Assembly: GCA_041481445.1 (NCBI GenBank)
Contig: JBGPBV010000002.1
Coordinates: 43,873-107,872, forward strand
Reading direction: 5' to 3'
Origin: AA29 sp041481445
GTDB taxonomy: Bacteria; Acidobacteriota; Vicinamibacteria; Fen-336
Length of the DNA: 64,000 bases
Made by a program: the position numbers and the translations under genes. The notes beneath the pieces were generated by a model, which ran no database searches, was not told where the DNA came from, and saw nothing but the letters and a program-made list of their open reading frames with translations. Below are positions 55,489-63,811 of the stretch, one piece after another (position 1 is the first letter of the stretch; every line of letters begins with the position of its first letter).

Positions 55489-57234
55489 GTGCCCGAGCCC
55501 TCCGCCGCCCCCACCGTCCCGACGCGCATCGGCCGCTACGAGGTCCGCAAGGAGCTCGGGCGCGGCACGATGGGCGTCGTCTACGAGGCGCACGATCCCG
55601 CCCTGGGCCGGACCATCGCCCTCAAGACGATCCAGGTGCCCTTCGCCGCCTCCGCGCGCGAGCGGGAGGACTTCGAGCGGCGCTTCCTGGCCGAGGCGCG
55701 CATCGCCGCCGGGCTCTCCCACGGCGGGATCGTGGTCGTGCACGACGTCGGGCGCGACGCCGGGCACGGCATCCTCTACATCGCGCTCGAGCACCTCCAC
55801 GGGCGCACGCTGGCCGAAGTGGCGGCCGACCGGCGGCTCTCCTGGCGGGAATCGCTCCGCATCGTGGGGCGGGTGGCGGAGGCGCTCGGCTACGCGCACG
55901 CGAAGGGCGTCGTCCACCGCGACATCAAGCCCGCGAACATCATGCTCGTGGGACACGGCGAGCCGAAGATCATGGACTTCGGGATCGCCAAGCTGGAGGC
56001 GGGCGATCTCACCTCCACCGGCCAGTTCTTCGGGACCCCGCTGTTCATGTCGCCCGAGCAGGCCCTCTCCCAGCCCCTCGACGCGCGCACGGACCTCTTC
56101 TCGCTGGGCTCGGTCGCCTACCTGCTGCTGACCGGCCGCCCTCCGTTCGAGGCCGCGAGCGTTCCCGGGGTCCTCTCCCGCGTGGCCTACCAGCATCCGA
56201 AGCCGTTGCGTGAGGCCGCGCCCGAGCTCCCGGCCGAAGTCGAGTACATCGTGGCGCGCGCGATGGCGAGGAACCCCGCCGACCGTTATCCCGACGGCCG
56301 CACGATGGCGGACGACGTCGAGGACGTCCTCGCCGGGCGGCCGCCGCGGCATCGCGGGACCTGGACGCCGCCCGAGACGGGCGCGGGGACCCTGGCTTCC
56401 GTGCGCGACGACGAGCTGCCGGAGCTGTCTCTCGAGCCGGTCGAAGAGAGGCGTCCGCGGCGGCCGCGCCGCCGGCGGATTGCCGTCCTGGTGGGTCTGC
56501 TCGCCGCCGTCACCGCCGTGTACTTCTACCAGCACCCGGCGGACCGCAAGTTCTGGGGCCGCGCCGCCGCCGAGTTCAGGAGATCGCGCATCGTCGAGGA
56601 GGTGCGGGCCTGGTGGGGACGCATCGGGGTGGAGTCGCCGGAGGCTCCGGCGGCGCCCGTGGCGGCGGCCCCGAGCACGCTGGCGCCGGCGGTGGCGACC
56701 CCAGCGGCCAGTCCGGTCGCGTTACCCTCGACGGAGGCCAGCGCGCCGCCCGTCGAGGCTCCGACTCAAGCCAGTGATGAGCAACCGGAGAAGCCGGGGA
56801 GTTCCGAGGTCAGCCCGATCCGGCCCGTCGCGCCGCCGCCTGCGCCGGCGGCGGCGCAGGCACCCCTGGGCGACACCAGCCATGCGCCGGCACCCCTCGA
56901 TGACCCAGGACATAACCAAGTCCATCTCGCCATCGAGTTCGAGCATCACCTCCGGCACGGCACCCTGCAGGTGTGGGTGGACGAGCAGCGCGTGGTGCGT
57001 GAAGAGTTCGACGGCCGCCTCACGCGCAAGATCCTCTCCTTCGAGCTGCGCAAGGGCCTGGTCCAGCAGAGGCTCACCCTCCCGCCCGGACGCCACGACG
57101 TCCGCGTGGAGGTCCGCTGGGACGACAACGTAAAGTCCGCGCGGAGCTCGGCCACGTTCAAGGCCGGCGCCTCCCGCAAGCTCGAGGTGCACGTGAGCCG
57201 GATCGGGGGCAAGCTCGGCCTGGACTGGGAGTAG
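55489..57234 (+). CDS. Membrane Ser/Thr protein kinase (PknB-like) with extracellular C-terminal domain
   Basis: 581 residues. Kinase domain at about 14-280: LGRGTMGVVYEAHD (Gly loop), IALKTIQV (Lys), GVVHRDIKPANIML (catalytic loop), MDFGIAKL (DFG), GTPLFMSPEQA (activation segment) and TDLFSLGSVAYLLL. One transmembrane helix (about 328-343) is followed by an Ala/Pro-rich linker and a C-terminal beta-type domain (VHLAIEFEHHLRHGTLQVWVDEQ), which may sense a ligand outside the cytoplasm. GTG start at 55489; TAGGCT lies 10 nt upstream and overlaps the previous stop codon. Confidence 0.9.
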   Translation: MPEPSAAPTVPTRIGRYEVRKELGRGTMGVVYEAHDPALGRTIALKTIQVPFAASAREREDFERRFLAEARIAAGLSHGGIVVVHDVGRDAGHGILYIALEHLHGRTLAEVAADRRLSWRESLRIVGRVAEALGYAHAKGVVHRDIKPANIMLVGHGEPKIMDFGIAKLEAGDLTSTGQFFGTPLFMSPEQALSQPLDARTDLFSLGSVAYLLLTGRPPFEAASVPGVLSRVAYQHPKPLREAAPELPAEVEYIVARAMARNPADRYPDGRTMADDVEDVLAGRPPRHRGTWTPPETGAGTLASVRDDELPELSLEPVEERRPRRPRRRRIAVLVGLLAAVTAVYFYQHPADRKFWGRAAAEFRRSRIVEEVRAWWGRIGVESPEAPAAPVAAAPSTLAPAVATPAASPVALPSTEASAPPVEAPTQASDEQPEKPGSSEVSPIRPVAPPPAPAAAQAPLGDTSHAPAPLDDPGHNQVHLAIEFEHHLRHGTLQVWVDEQRVVREEFDGRLTRKILSFELRKGLVQQRLTLPPGRHDVRVEVRWDDNVKSARSSATFKAGASRKLEVHVSRIGGKLGLDWE

Positions 57235-57262
57235 GGAACAATGGCGGCACCCGGCCTACTCC
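57228..57262. terminator. Inverted repeat between convergent genes
   Basis: GGAGTAGG (57228-57235) and CCTACTCC (57255-57262) are perfect complements separated by 19 nt, and each contains the stop codon of one of the two convergent genes. It may help to end transcripts from both sides, but the long loop and lack of a T run make this uncertain. Confidence 0.35.
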
Positions 57263-59094
57263 GGCCCAATCAGCCTCTGCCGGCGCGACTCCAACTGGTC
57301 GAAGTGGAGAGTGCCGCCGGCCCCGCCCTTGACGCTCAACGCTCCCATCCGCACGAACTCGATCGGGCTCTGGTCGTTGTCGAGCCCGCTCATCGTCGCG
57401 ACCGACACACCGTCGATCCATAGCTGCAGGGAGCCGTTGCTCGCGCCCGGCCCCGTCGCGCGCTGCCAGTCGTACTCGAAGAAGTGCGGCGCGTCCGTGA
57501 TCGGGAAGAACCCCGTGTCGGCCCGGCTGCCGTCGCTCCTCCGTACGCGCGCCTCCACGCTGTAGGCCCCGCTCCGCCTCCTCAGCACCAGCGTGATCAC
57601 GCGCCGGGAGGACGGGTCGAAGGCGATCAAGATGCGGACGCGGAGGTGGCCGGTGGCCTCACCGGGGTCGAATCCGTTCGGGTCGACGTAGAAGCGGGCG
57701 CGGTATCGGCTCTCGGCGCTGGGCGTGTCGTCCTGGACGAAGAGGGCATTCGTGTCGTTGACGACGGCCTGCAGGCCGAAGGCGGTGCCGGCCATGGCCG
57801 CGGCCCCGCTGACGCTCAAGTCGCCGCCGTCCGTCGAGGCCGAAGACCAGCGGGAAGGATCGCCGGAGTCGAAACCGTCTTCGAAGATGATGTCGCCGTA
57901 CCGCCGGCCGAAGATGCTATAGCTCGAGTCCGGGTAGTTGCCCTGCCACACGACGACGAAGTCTCCATCCGGGCTCGAAGCGACGACGGGCACGTTCTGA
58001 TTGTTCGTCGTGTACGAGGAAAGCTGGAACTCGCCCCCATCCGGCTGTCCAGTGGAGGTGAAACGTCGGCCGAAAACGCCGAAGCCGCTTCCATCCTGGT
58101 CCGTGCTCTCCCACACCACTACGAAATTCCCGCTGGCGTCCGAGCTCACGATTGGAATCGTCTGGATGCCGCTCGTGTTGGTGGTGACCAGGAAGTCGTC
58201 GCCCAGGGGAGCGCCGGAGGCATCAAAGCGCCGGCCCACGATGCCGCCAACGCTTCCGAAGCTGCCTGCGCAGACGACGACGAAGTTCCCGTTGGCGTCC
58301 GATGCCACCGCAGACTGAACGTGGTAACCAAACGGCTGTGAGTGGACTCGGACCTCGCTCCCCTGGGGTGCGCCCGCAGCGTCGAACCGCTGGCCGAAGA
58401 TGCCCGCGAAGGTCCCGTTCTGGGCGAAGCTCTCCCAGACGACCACGAAGTTGCCGGTCGGGTCCGAGGCCACCGCTGGGTTCCGCTGATCGTTGGTGGT
58501 GTACGAGTTGACGCGGAACTCGCTTCCCAGGGACGCGCCGGAGGCGTTGAAGCGCCGGCCGAACGTGCCGTAGCCACTGCCGTCCTGGCCGGCGCTCTGC
58601 CACACGACCACGAAGTCCCCGCTCGCGTCCGACGCCACGGCCGGGCGACCCTGGAATCCCGTTGTGTAGGAGTTGATCTGGAACTCGGTGCTCTGGGGGA
58701 TTCCGGACGCGCTGAAGCGCCGGCCGAAGACGCCGGAGCCGCTGCCGTCTGGGCCGACACTGCCCCACACCACGACGAAGTTGCCGTTGGCATCCGAGGC
58801 CACGACCGGGTCGGTCTGTGTGTTCGTCGCGTAGGAGTTGACCTGGAACTCGCTCCCCTGGGCGATGCCGGCCGCACTGAAGCGCTGGCCGAAGATGCCG
58901 AAGTCGCTGCCGTCCTGGCCTAGGCTCGCCCACACCACGACGAAGTTCCGATTGGCGTCCGAGGCGACCCACGGGTTGAACTGGACATCCGTGGTGTACG
59001 TGTTGACCTCGAATTCGCTCCCAGCGGGGAACTGGGCCCAGACGGTGGAAGGAAGCGCTCCCAAGATGGCGGCGAGGAGCACAAGACTCTTCAT
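57256..59094 (-). CDS. Secreted repeat protein with seven 48-55 residue NFVVVW repeats and a C-terminal lectin-like domain
   Basis: 612 residues, signal peptide 1-20 (PSTVWAQ). Residues 25-400 are seven tandem units with the pattern GSEFQVNSY...VASDANGNFVVVW...GQDGSG..IFGRRF. A linker with IIFEDGFDSGDPSRWSS, a motif common after such repeats, leads to a beta-sandwich-like C-terminal domain (about 420-600). It is probably a cell-surface or extracellular protein; function unknown. Base composition is slightly less GC-rich than its neighbours. GGGGGT precedes the ATG. Confidence 0.8.
   Translation of the reverse strand: MKSLVLLAAILGALPSTVWAQFPAGSEFEVNTYTTDVQFNPWVASDANRNFVVVWASLGQDGSDFGIFGQRFSAAGIAQGSEFQVNSYATNTQTDPVVASDANGNFVVVWGSVGPDGSGSGVFGRRFSASGIPQSTEFQINSYTTGFQGRPAVASDASGDFVVVWQSAGQDGSGYGTFGRRFNASGASLGSEFRVNSYTTNDQRNPAVASDPTGNFVVVWESFAQNGTFAGIFGQRFDAAGAPQGSEVRVHSQPFGYHVQSAVASDANGNFVVVCAGSFGSVGGIVGRRFDASGAPLGDDFLVTTNTSGIQTIPIVSSDASGNFVVVWESTDQDGSGFGVFGRRFTSTGQPDGGEFQLSSYTTNNQNVPVVASSPDGDFVVVWQGNYPDSSYSIFGRRYGDIIFEDGFDSGDPSRWSSASTDGGDLSVSGAAAMAGTAFGLQAVVNDTNALFVQDDTPSAESRYRARFYVDPNGFDPGEATGHLRVRILIAFDPSSRRVITLVLRRRSGAYSVEARVRRSDGSRADTGFFPITDAPHFFEYDWQRATGPGASNGSLQLWIDGVSVATMSGLDNDQSPIEFVRMGALSVKGGAGGTLHFDQLESRRQRLIGPE
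57895..59022 (-). repeat. Seven tandem coding repeats (144-165 bp) within the secreted protein
   Basis: Five units have 55 codons, one has 53 and the last has 48. All keep the NFVVVW core (GDFVVVW in units 3 and 7, NFVVVC in unit 5) and the FGRRF/FGQRF end. The array is a clear internal-duplication signature and a possible site of unit-number variation. Confidence 0.85.
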
Positions 59095-59327
59095 GTGACC
59101 CCCATTACTTCAGATCGAGACTGGAGGCCGAGGAGTGTCTCACCGCCCTCCGTCGAGGGTCAAGAGAGATCTCACTGCGTCCCCAAGTTATCGGTTCCCG
59201 AGTGCCGGGTGACCGAATCGGGCCTGGAGGGTGATCGGCGGCGCGACGCTGCGGAACTCGACGTCGCCCGCGCCCGGACCCGGGGCGGCCGGCCGCCGTG
59301 TCAGGCTAGGAGTCCCCGGGGGGTTTC

Positions 59328-60437
59328 GTGGAACTGGTGGGCTACGCAATCCTGGCGATCGCGGTGGTGGTGGCGGGGGCCCTGCTCGCCCGTCGAGGGC
59401 CGGACCGCGCGTCGGTGCAGGCGCTGGAGGGCCTCGTCCAGGGGCTCGCGCGCCTGCAGTCCGACCTCACGCGGCTGCACCGCACCCAGGACGACCTGCG
59501 CCAGGACGTCCATCGCGGCCGTGAGGCCTCCCTCCTCCAGCTCTCGGACGTGGCCCAGGGGCTGCGCGGCGAGCTCGGCCAGGCCCACCGCGCGCTGGCC
59601 GAGGTGAAGGCGATAGAGCAGGGGCGGGCGCGACAGATGGAGCAGGCCTCGGACAGCCTGCGGCGCCTGGAGGCGGTGGTGGCGGGCTCGTCCACGCGCG
59701 GGGCGGCCGGGGAGAACATCCTCGCCCGCGCGCTGGCCCAGCTCCCCGCCGACCTGCTCGAGGTCAACGTCGCCTTCGGCAACCGCATCGTCGAGTACGC
59801 CCTGCGCCTGCCCGGCGGCCGGTTCCTCCCCATCGACAGCAAGTGGACGAGCGTGGGCGTGCTGGAGCGGCTCGAAGACGCCGAGCAGCCGCTGGAGCGC
59901 AAGCGGCTGATCGAGCTGGTCACGCGCGACGTCCGCCTCCGCATCCGGGAGATGGGGAAGTACCTCGATCCCGAGCGTACGCTGTCGCTGGGCGTGCTCG
60001 CCGTCCCGGACGCGGTGTACGAGGCGGCTCCGGAGGCGCACGGCGAGGGCTACCGGGCAGGCGTGCTCGTGGTGCCGTACTCGCTGGCCCTGCCCTACGT
60101 CCTCGCTCTCTATCGGCTGACCGCGCGCTTCGGCTGCGCGGTCGACACCGACCAGCTCGCCGACCGCATCCGCGGCCTCGAGGAGACGCTCCGCCAGGTC
60201 GACGAGGAGGTGGAGGGCCGCCTCTCGCGCGGGCTCGTGCAGGCGGGCAACGCCCGCGACGCCCTGCGCGACCACGTCGTCGAGGCGCGCCGGGCCGCGC
60301 AGAAGCTGCTCCTCACCGCGGAGGCGGAGGCGGCGATCGCGCCCGTCCCGATCGCCCCCGTGGCGCGGCCGGCCCTCGCGGGCGGCCAGCGTGCCCTCCC
60401 GCACATCGTGCCGGCGTCGGTGGCCGAGGCCGATTGA
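59328..60437 (+). CDS. rmuC: RmuC-family DNA recombination protein
   Basis: 369 residues. An N-terminal membrane helix (about 4-20) precedes a coiled-coil (about 28-115, LVQGLARLQSDLTRLHRTQDDLRQ) and the RmuC nuclease-like domain: RGAAGENILARALAQLP, LPIDSKWTSVG (catalytic D and K), and VVPYSLALPYVLALY. RmuC limits inversion at short repeats in E. coli. GTG start at 59328. The 233 bp upstream is intergenic between divergent genes and shows TTGACC on the minus strand (59158-59163) but no clear promoter pair. Confidence 0.87.
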   Translation: MELVGYAILAIAVVVAGALLARRGPDRASVQALEGLVQGLARLQSDLTRLHRTQDDLRQDVHRGREASLLQLSDVAQGLRGELGQAHRALAEVKAIEQGRARQMEQASDSLRRLEAVVAGSSTRGAAGENILARALAQLPADLLEVNVAFGNRIVEYALRLPGGRFLPIDSKWTSVGVLERLEDAEQPLERKRLIELVTRDVRLRIREMGKYLDPERTLSLGVLAVPDAVYEAAPEAHGEGYRAGVLVVPYSLALPYVLALYRLTARFGCAVDTDQLADRIRGLEETLRQVDEEVEGRLSRGLVQAGNARDALRDHVVEARRAAQKLLLTAEAEAAIAPVPIAPVARPALAGGQRALPHIVPASVAEAD

Positions 60438-60504
60438 GGAGGATGGTCCCCCCGCCGCGGGAGAGCCGATTGACGCTCGGCGGCGGGCGCGGATAGGCTC
60501 GTCG

Positions 60505-61200
60505 GTGGTGCCCAGCTGCATGGCCGTCCTGGTCGCCGCGGGCCGCGGCGAGCGCATGGGTGCCGCGCGCCCGAAGGCGTTCCTGCCCCTGGCCGGCCGG
60601 CCCCTCCTCCTGCGCGCGGCGGAGGCCTTCGAGGCCACGGCCGAGGTGGAGGCCATCGTGGCCGTGGTGCCTGGAGGCGAGCAGCGCGCGGCCCGCGACC
60701 TCCTGGCCCCCCTCCGGAAGGTGACGGCGGTGGTGGCGGGAGGGGCGGCGCGCCAGGACTCGGTGCGCGCCGGCCTCGACGCGCTTCCGATCGTCTTCGA
60801 CGGGATCGTGCTCGTGCACGACGCCGCGCGCGCGCTCGTCGAGCCCTCCCTCATCGCGGCGGTGGCGCGGGCGGCCGCGGAGGCGGGCGCGGCCATACCC
60901 GTCCTGCCCCTGGTGGACACCATCAAGCGCGTGCGGGACGGCGACGTGCGCGAGACTCTCGACCGCTCCGAGCTGGCGGCGGCGCAGACCCCGCAAGGTG
61001 TCCAGCGGGCGCTGCTGGCGGAGGCCCTCGACCGCGCGGCCGCCGACGGGGCCGTCCTCACCGACGAGGCGATGGCGGTGGAGCGGCTCGGCCGCCGGGT
61101 GGCGGCGGTGGTGGGATCGCCGCGCAACATCAAGATCACGACCCCGCACGACCTCCGCTGGGCCGAGCTGCTCCTGGCCACGGTCGTGGAGAGGCCGTGA
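60505..61200 (+). CDS. ispD: 2-C-methyl-D-erythritol 4-phosphate cytidylyltransferase
   Basis: 231 residues. MAVLVAAGRGERMGAARPKAFLPLAGRPLL is the CTP-binding loop; LVHDAARALVEPSLI, AAAQTPQGVQRALL and TDEAMAVERLG also match. It is the third enzyme of the MEP pathway. Possible starts are GTG 60505, GTG 60508 and ATG 60520; TAGGCT at 60494-60499 favours a leaderless start at the first or second GTG. The stop overlaps the ispF start. Confidence 0.93.
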   Translation: MVPSCMAVLVAAGRGERMGAARPKAFLPLAGRPLLLRAAEAFEATAEVEAIVAVVPGGEQRAARDLLAPLRKVTAVVAGGAARQDSVRAGLDALPIVFDGIVLVHDAARALVEPSLIAAVARAAAEAGAAIPVLPLVDTIKRVRDGDVRETLDRSELAAAQTPQGVQRALLAEALDRAAADGAVLTDEAMAVERLGRRVAAVVGSPRNIKITTPHDLRWAELLLATVVERP

Positions 61201-61682
61201 GCGTGATGCGCGTGGGGACCGGCTTCGACAGCCACCGGCTCGTGGACGGCCGGCCCCTCATGCTGGGTGGCGTGCGCGTCGAGCATCCGCGCGGCCTGGC
61301 CGGCCATTCCGACGGCGACTGCCTGCTGCACGCGGTCTGCGACGCGATCCTGGGCGCGCTGGGGGCGGGCGACATGGGCCGCCACTTCCCGAGCACGGAC
61401 GCGCGCTGGAAGGACGTCCCCAGCCTGCGGTTCCTCGAGCGGGTGGCGCGGCTGATGGACGAGTCCGATTACGCGCTCGGCAACCTGGATGCGACCGTGA
61501 TCGCGCAGGCGCCGCCGCTGGCGCCGCATCTCGAGGCCATGCGCCAGCGGATCGCCCAGGTCCTGGACGCCCCCGCGGAGGCGGTGTCGGTCAAGGTCAA
61601 GAGCCCGGACGGCCTCGGCGCCATCGGCCGCGCGGAAGGCATCGCGGCCCAGGCCGTGGTGCTGCTGCTCCGGCGGGACTGA
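61197..61682 (+). CDS. ispF: 2-C-methyl-D-erythritol 2,4-cyclodiphosphate synthase
   Basis: 161 residues. RVGTGFDSHRLVDGRPLMLGGV (metal-binding D and H), GLAGHSDGDCLLHAVCDAILGALG, FPSTDARWKD and VKVKSPDGLGAIGRAEGIAAQA are the family motifs. It forms the MEP-pathway cyclodiphosphate. GTG overlaps the ispD stop; the pair is a standard operon. Confidence 0.95.
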   Translation: MSVMRVGTGFDSHRLVDGRPLMLGGVRVEHPRGLAGHSDGDCLLHAVCDAILGALGAGDMGRHFPSTDARWKDVPSLRFLERVARLMDESDYALGNLDATVIAQAPPLAPHLEAMRQRIAQVLDAPAEAVSVKVKSPDGLGAIGRAEGIAAQAVVLLLRRD

Positions 61683-61725
61683 CGGCTCTTTGCGACCGCC
61701 CCGTTTCTGGTCAATATAGGCAGAC

Positions 61726-63189
61726 ATGAACCTCATCTGCGGGATCAACCCCGTCCTGGAGGCGCTCGGCGCGGGCACGCGGCACTTCGACCGCCTGCTC
61801 GTGGTCAAGGGGCTGCGCAACCGGCGGATCTCGGAAGCGGTCAGCCGGGCCGGCCACCTGGGCATCCCGCTCCGTTTCGAGGCGCGCGAGACCCTGGACC
61901 GCATGGCCGGCGGCGTGCCGCACCAGGGCCTGATCGCCGTCGTGTCCGCCAAGCCCGTGACCACGGTCGAGAAGCTCCTGGCGGAGGCGCGCACGCCCGC
62001 CCTGGTGGTCGTGCTCGACGGCGTCGAGGACCCGCGCAACCTGGGCGCGATCCTGCGGACGGTGGAGGCGGCGGGGGCGGACGGCGTCCTCCTGCCCGAC
62101 CGCCACAGCGCGGGGCTGTCGGAGACGGTGAACCGCGCCTCCGCGGGCGGCCTCGAGCACGTCCGCGTGGCCAGCATCGGCAACGTGGTGCAGTCGATCG
62201 AGGAGCTCAAGAAGCGCGGCCTCTGGGTGGTCGGCTTCGACGCCGCCGGCACCGAGCGCTGGGACGCCGTCGACTACCGGAGGCCCATCGCGCTCGTGCT
62301 CGGCGGGGAGGGCCGCGGGATCCGGCGGCTCGTGCGCGAGCACTGCGACCACCTCGTCTCGATCCCGCTGTTCGGGCACGTCGGCTCGCTCAACGTCTCG
62401 GTGGCGGCGGCGGTGGCGCTGTACGAAGTCGTGCGGCAGCGGGGGGCGGTGCCGAGCCACGTGCGGCCGATCCCGGCCCGCGCGCCGGCGGGGGCGCGGG
62501 TCGTGGGACCGGGGGCGGAGGACGCCGAGACCGATCCCGGGCTCGTCGAGCGCCAGGTGGAGGAGGAGGAGGACTTCGAGGAGGACGAGTCGCAGGCGGA
62601 GCCGATTGGCCTCGGCGAGGACGAGGACCGTCCGGCCTGGGCGGGTCCGACGGTGCTGAAGCCGGTCGGCCCGCGGCGCGAGCACGCCGGGCGGGGCGGG
62701 CGGCACGGCCCCCCGCATGGTCACGGACGCGGACAAGGTCGCGGGCAAGGTCGCGGGCATCGTCGCGGCCCGGCCGACCTTCCGCCGGCGCCGCACGAGA
62801 GGCCGGGGGAGACGCGCGGCGGCGGTCCGCACGGCCCGGCGCGCGATGAGGCGCGCGGAGAGGAAAGAGGCGGCGAGCACGGGGCCGAGCGCGCTCGCGA
62901 GCACGGCGACTCTCCGCCCCCCGACACCTCCTCCCCGCACGGACCGCGGGGCCCGCGCCGCCGGCGCCGCCGGGGCGCAGGCTCGAGGCCCGGCCCGGGC
63001 GGCGGTGGTCCGCCGGCCGATCGGCCTCCGCGGCACGAGGGTGGAGGTCCGGAGACTGCGCCCCAGAAGGGCGACGCGGGTCCGCGGCCGGAGGGATCGG
63101 AAGGCCACTCGGCCGCGCCGGAAGGCGGTTCTGGAGGCCCGCCCGGCGGGATCGACCACCGCCGCCGCCGACGCCGGCGGCGGCATTGA
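61726..63189 (+). CDS. rlmB: 23S rRNA 2'-O-methyltransferase RlmB with long disordered tail
   Basis: 487 residues. The first about 240 are a normal SpoU/TrmH enzyme: CGINPVLEALG (N-terminal RNA-binding), LVVVLDGVEDPRNLGAILRTVEAAGADGVL, and the SAM-knot ALVLGGEGRGIRRLVREHCDHLVSIPLFGHVGSLNVSVAA. It methylates G2251 of 23S rRNA. From about 250 the protein is an acidic stretch then a Gly/Arg/His/Pro-rich low-complexity tail (GRGQGRGQGRGHRRG, HRRRRRRRRH), doubling the usual length. CAATAT, 8 nt before the ATG, is a leaderless-type -10. Confidence 0.9.
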   Translation: MNLICGINPVLEALGAGTRHFDRLLVVKGLRNRRISEAVSRAGHLGIPLRFEARETLDRMAGGVPHQGLIAVVSAKPVTTVEKLLAEARTPALVVVLDGVEDPRNLGAILRTVEAAGADGVLLPDRHSAGLSETVNRASAGGLEHVRVASIGNVVQSIEELKKRGLWVVGFDAAGTERWDAVDYRRPIALVLGGEGRGIRRLVREHCDHLVSIPLFGHVGSLNVSVAAAVALYEVVRQRGAVPSHVRPIPARAPAGARVVGPGAEDAETDPGLVERQVEEEEDFEEDESQAEPIGLGEDEDRPAWAGPTVLKPVGPRREHAGRGGRHGPPHGHGRGQGRGQGRGHRRGPADLPPAPHERPGETRGGGPHGPARDEARGEERGGEHGAERAREHGDSPPPDTSSPHGPRGPRRRRRRGAGSRPGPGGGGPPADRPPRHEGGGPETAPQKGDAGPRPEGSEGHSAAPEGGSGGPPGGIDHRRRRRRRRH

Positions 63190-63244
63190 GGCCCGGCCAG
63201 GCAAACCCCCTCACCCCTCACGAAATATCGTCCGGGCACTGGGC

Positions 63245-63273
63245 TTGCAAGCGCCGGCCGCCTTTGGTAGAGT
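63245..63273 (+). promoter_or_regulatory. Promoter of the tRNA-tuf operon (TTGCAA, 17 bp, TAGAGT)
   Basis: A -35 TTGCAA (63245-63250) and -10 TAGAGT (63268-63273) are 17 bp apart, in the gap after rlmB. The start would be near 63280, 5 nt before the first tRNA, as expected for a stable RNA transcript. Confidence 0.6.
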
Positions 63274-63284
63274 CGGGGTTTGTC

Positions 63285-63359
63285 GCTGGCGTAGCTCAGC
63301 GGTAGAGCGGCTGATTTGTAATCAGCGGGTCGGGGGTTCAATTCCCTCCGCCAGCTCCA
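63285..63359 (+). tRNA. tRNA-Thr (anticodon TGT)
   Basis: 75 nt cloverleaf, acceptor GCTGGCG/CGCCAGC, anticodon loop TTTGTAA with TGT at 63317-63319, T arm GGTTCAATTCC, encoded CCA at 63357-63359. First of four tRNAs before tuf. Confidence 0.96.
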
Positions 63360-63428
63360 ACCGCGAAGGCAATCCCGGAAGCGCTTCTCACGGAGGGTGT
63401 TCGGGGCGGCGGACCGGCGGCTGCTAGT

Positions 63429-63515
63429 GGGGAGGTAGCGAAGCGGCCAAACGCATCAGACTGTAAATCTGACGCCCCTCGGGCTTCAAAGGTTCGAATC
63501 CTTTCCTCCCCACCA
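63429..63515 (+). tRNA. tRNA-Tyr (anticodon GTA)
   Basis: 87 nt class II tRNA with a long variable arm. Acceptor GGGGAGG/CCTCCCC, anticodon GTA at 63463-63465 in ACTGTAAAT, T arm GGTTCGAATCC, encoded CCA at 63513-63515. Confidence 0.96.
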
Positions 63516-63548
63516 CCGCGTGGGATCCGGGAGTAGAAGACGTGACAG

Positions 63549-63624
<76 letters not shown>

Positions 63625-63691
63625 CGCGGAGAGGGGAAGAGGCGAGGGCGGCAGTCGGATGCGCGCGGACGCGAGAGACGTGCTTGAACAC

Positions 63692-63767
63692 GCCCACGTA
63701 GCTCAGTTGGCAGAGCGCGTCCTTGGTAAGGACGAGGTCATCAGTTCAATTCTGATCGTGGGCTCCA
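63692..63767 (+). tRNA. tRNA-Thr (anticodon GGT)
   Basis: 76 nt cloverleaf, acceptor GCCCACG/CGTGGGC, anticodon loop TTGGTAA with GGT at 63725-63727, T arm AGTTCAATTCT, encoded CCA at 63765-63767. It lies 44 bp before tuf. Confidence 0.96.
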
Positions 63768-63811
63768 GGCTCTCATTGGGTCGGTATCGAGGGTAGAGGC
63801 AGGGAAGCACG

